Part shown: piece by piece, positions 63,434 to 64,000 of the stretch | Position numbering within the stretch: position 1 is the stretch's first letter | Layout of the letters: each line of letters begins with the position of its first letter | NCBI RefSeq assembly: GCF_027186265.1 | Contig: NZ_CP114176.1 | Location: 3,410,001-3,474,000, forward strand | Length of the DNA: 64,000 nucleotides | From: Lentibacillus daqui | GTDB lineage: Bacteria > Bacillota > Bacilli > Bacillales > Amphibacillaceae | Direction: 5' to 3' | Translations under genes and position numbers: made by a program | The notes under the pieces: generated by a model | What the model was told of the DNA's origin: nothing | Seen by the model: only the letters and a program-made list of their open reading frames with translations | Databases searched by the model: none

Positions 63434-64000
63434 CTAAAAACAGAACCTAATTTACCAACGAAACCTGAAACCGCATCGCCAACCTTGTCTATACCCTTTT
63501 TAGTCCATGATCAAATGCCCAGTCAAACGACATAGAGCCTAACGTAGTAGCTGCAAACCCTTTTCTGTTGTAACAATTCCCGCAACAGAAAAGGGGGCAG
63601 TTACAACTGCTAAAGTAACCAAACCAGTTCCTGGTGCAGCACCAAGAAGGTGTCCTCCAGTTTTAATGGCTGCGTCTCCTACATCTTTTCCAGAAAGTAC
63701 TTGAGCACCAAAAACAAGTCCTGAACCCTATGAGCTTTGGAGAATATTTAGCCCCAGTACGGAGCACTTTTGCCAATTTTGATGGTGCCTCACGCAAAGC
63801 CAAATCACTGCCGCTAGCAAACGAAAATGTCAATCCTTTATCTACAAAATTTGCGCTCCCTCTTTTTTAATTTTTTCTTGCTCTGCAACTGTTTCATGTT
63901 CATCTAAATAGTCGTCCAGCATTCCATGATCTTTCAAATATTGTATAAAACTATCGGTTGTATGCTCTTTTATCTTCTCTTCACTCATATTTTCACTTGT
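63434..64000 (-). pseudogene. Toxin C-terminal region, GKLGSVF tail type (runs off the window)
   Basis: Parts in several frames read NMSEEKIKEHTTDSFIQYLK, DHGMLDDYLDEHETVAEQEK, then FVDKGLTFSFASGSDLALRE, GLVFGAQVLSGKDVGDAAIK, TGGHLLGAAPGTGLVTLAVV and GDAVSGFVGKLGSVF with a stop. The alanine/glycine-rich hydrophobic run is likely membrane-active. At least four frameshifts or stops break it. Upstream sequence beyond 64000 may hold the LXG domain. Confidence 0.8.

Noticed and set aside
35285..64000. A complete type VII secretion system in the window
   Set aside because: No EssC, YukD, EssB, EsaA or WXG100 gene is present; only effector and immunity parts are seen.
1..64000. rRNA, tRNA genes or a prophage
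   Set aside because: I found no tRNA- or rRNA-like sequence and no phage structural genes; transposases are all IS-type.

Overview
The window is a low-GC Firmicute chromosome segment. Gene content (spoIIR, ywlB-ywlG, glyA, upp, atp operon) and order point to a spore-forming Bacillaceae, probably of the halotolerant Virgibacillus/Lentibacillus/Oceanobacillus type; the genus is inference. About 85% of the genes read on the minus strand.

Positions 1-35,200 are mostly ordinary backbone. From right to left in the direction of transcription they run prfA-prmC-spoIIR-ywlB-(GNAT)-ywlC-mntP-ywlE-rpiB-ywlG-glyA, then upp-mnaA, then atpI-B-E-F-H-A-G-D. This is the Bacillus order, broken between glyA and upp by an IS1182-type element and a Fur-type iron-siderophore uptake locus carrying its own ferredoxin/flavodoxin-type reductase, and between mnaA and atpI by a Vpr-like secreted protease. 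DnaA boxes cluster around ywlC-ywlB. A NERD-domain gene sits between two strictly 21-bp-periodic TATCAGCG arrays. A lipoprotein, a Ca2+/H+ antiporter, a small heat-shock protein, a 6-phosphogluconolactonase and a glycerol dehydrogenase follow.

Positions 35,285-64,000 are a different kind of DNA: AT-rich and crowded with small membrane-protein genes, broken genes and insertion sequences. I read it as a reservoir of LXG (type VIIb secretion) polymorphic-toxin cassettes. In transcription order the recurring unit is DUF4176 protein, LXG toxin (nearly always decayed to its C-terminal end, often glycine-zipper-like), polytopic membrane immunity protein. There are eight DUF443 genes (the family of the staphylococcal TspA immunity protein TsaI), plus three other membrane families that I call II, III and IV. 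Four kinds of toxin C-terminal tail can be recognised, and each is always followed by the same immunity family (twelve of twelve pairs). No secretion machinery (EssC, YukD, EsaA and so on) lies in the window.

The island has been reshaped by two tandem IS91-like elements, an IS4 element with a clean 7-bp target duplication inside a membrane gene, an IS630 element nested in an IS110 remnant, an 838-bp segmental duplication and many one-base homopolymer indels. One SDR dehydrogenase gene is the only obvious housekeeping-type gene inside it.
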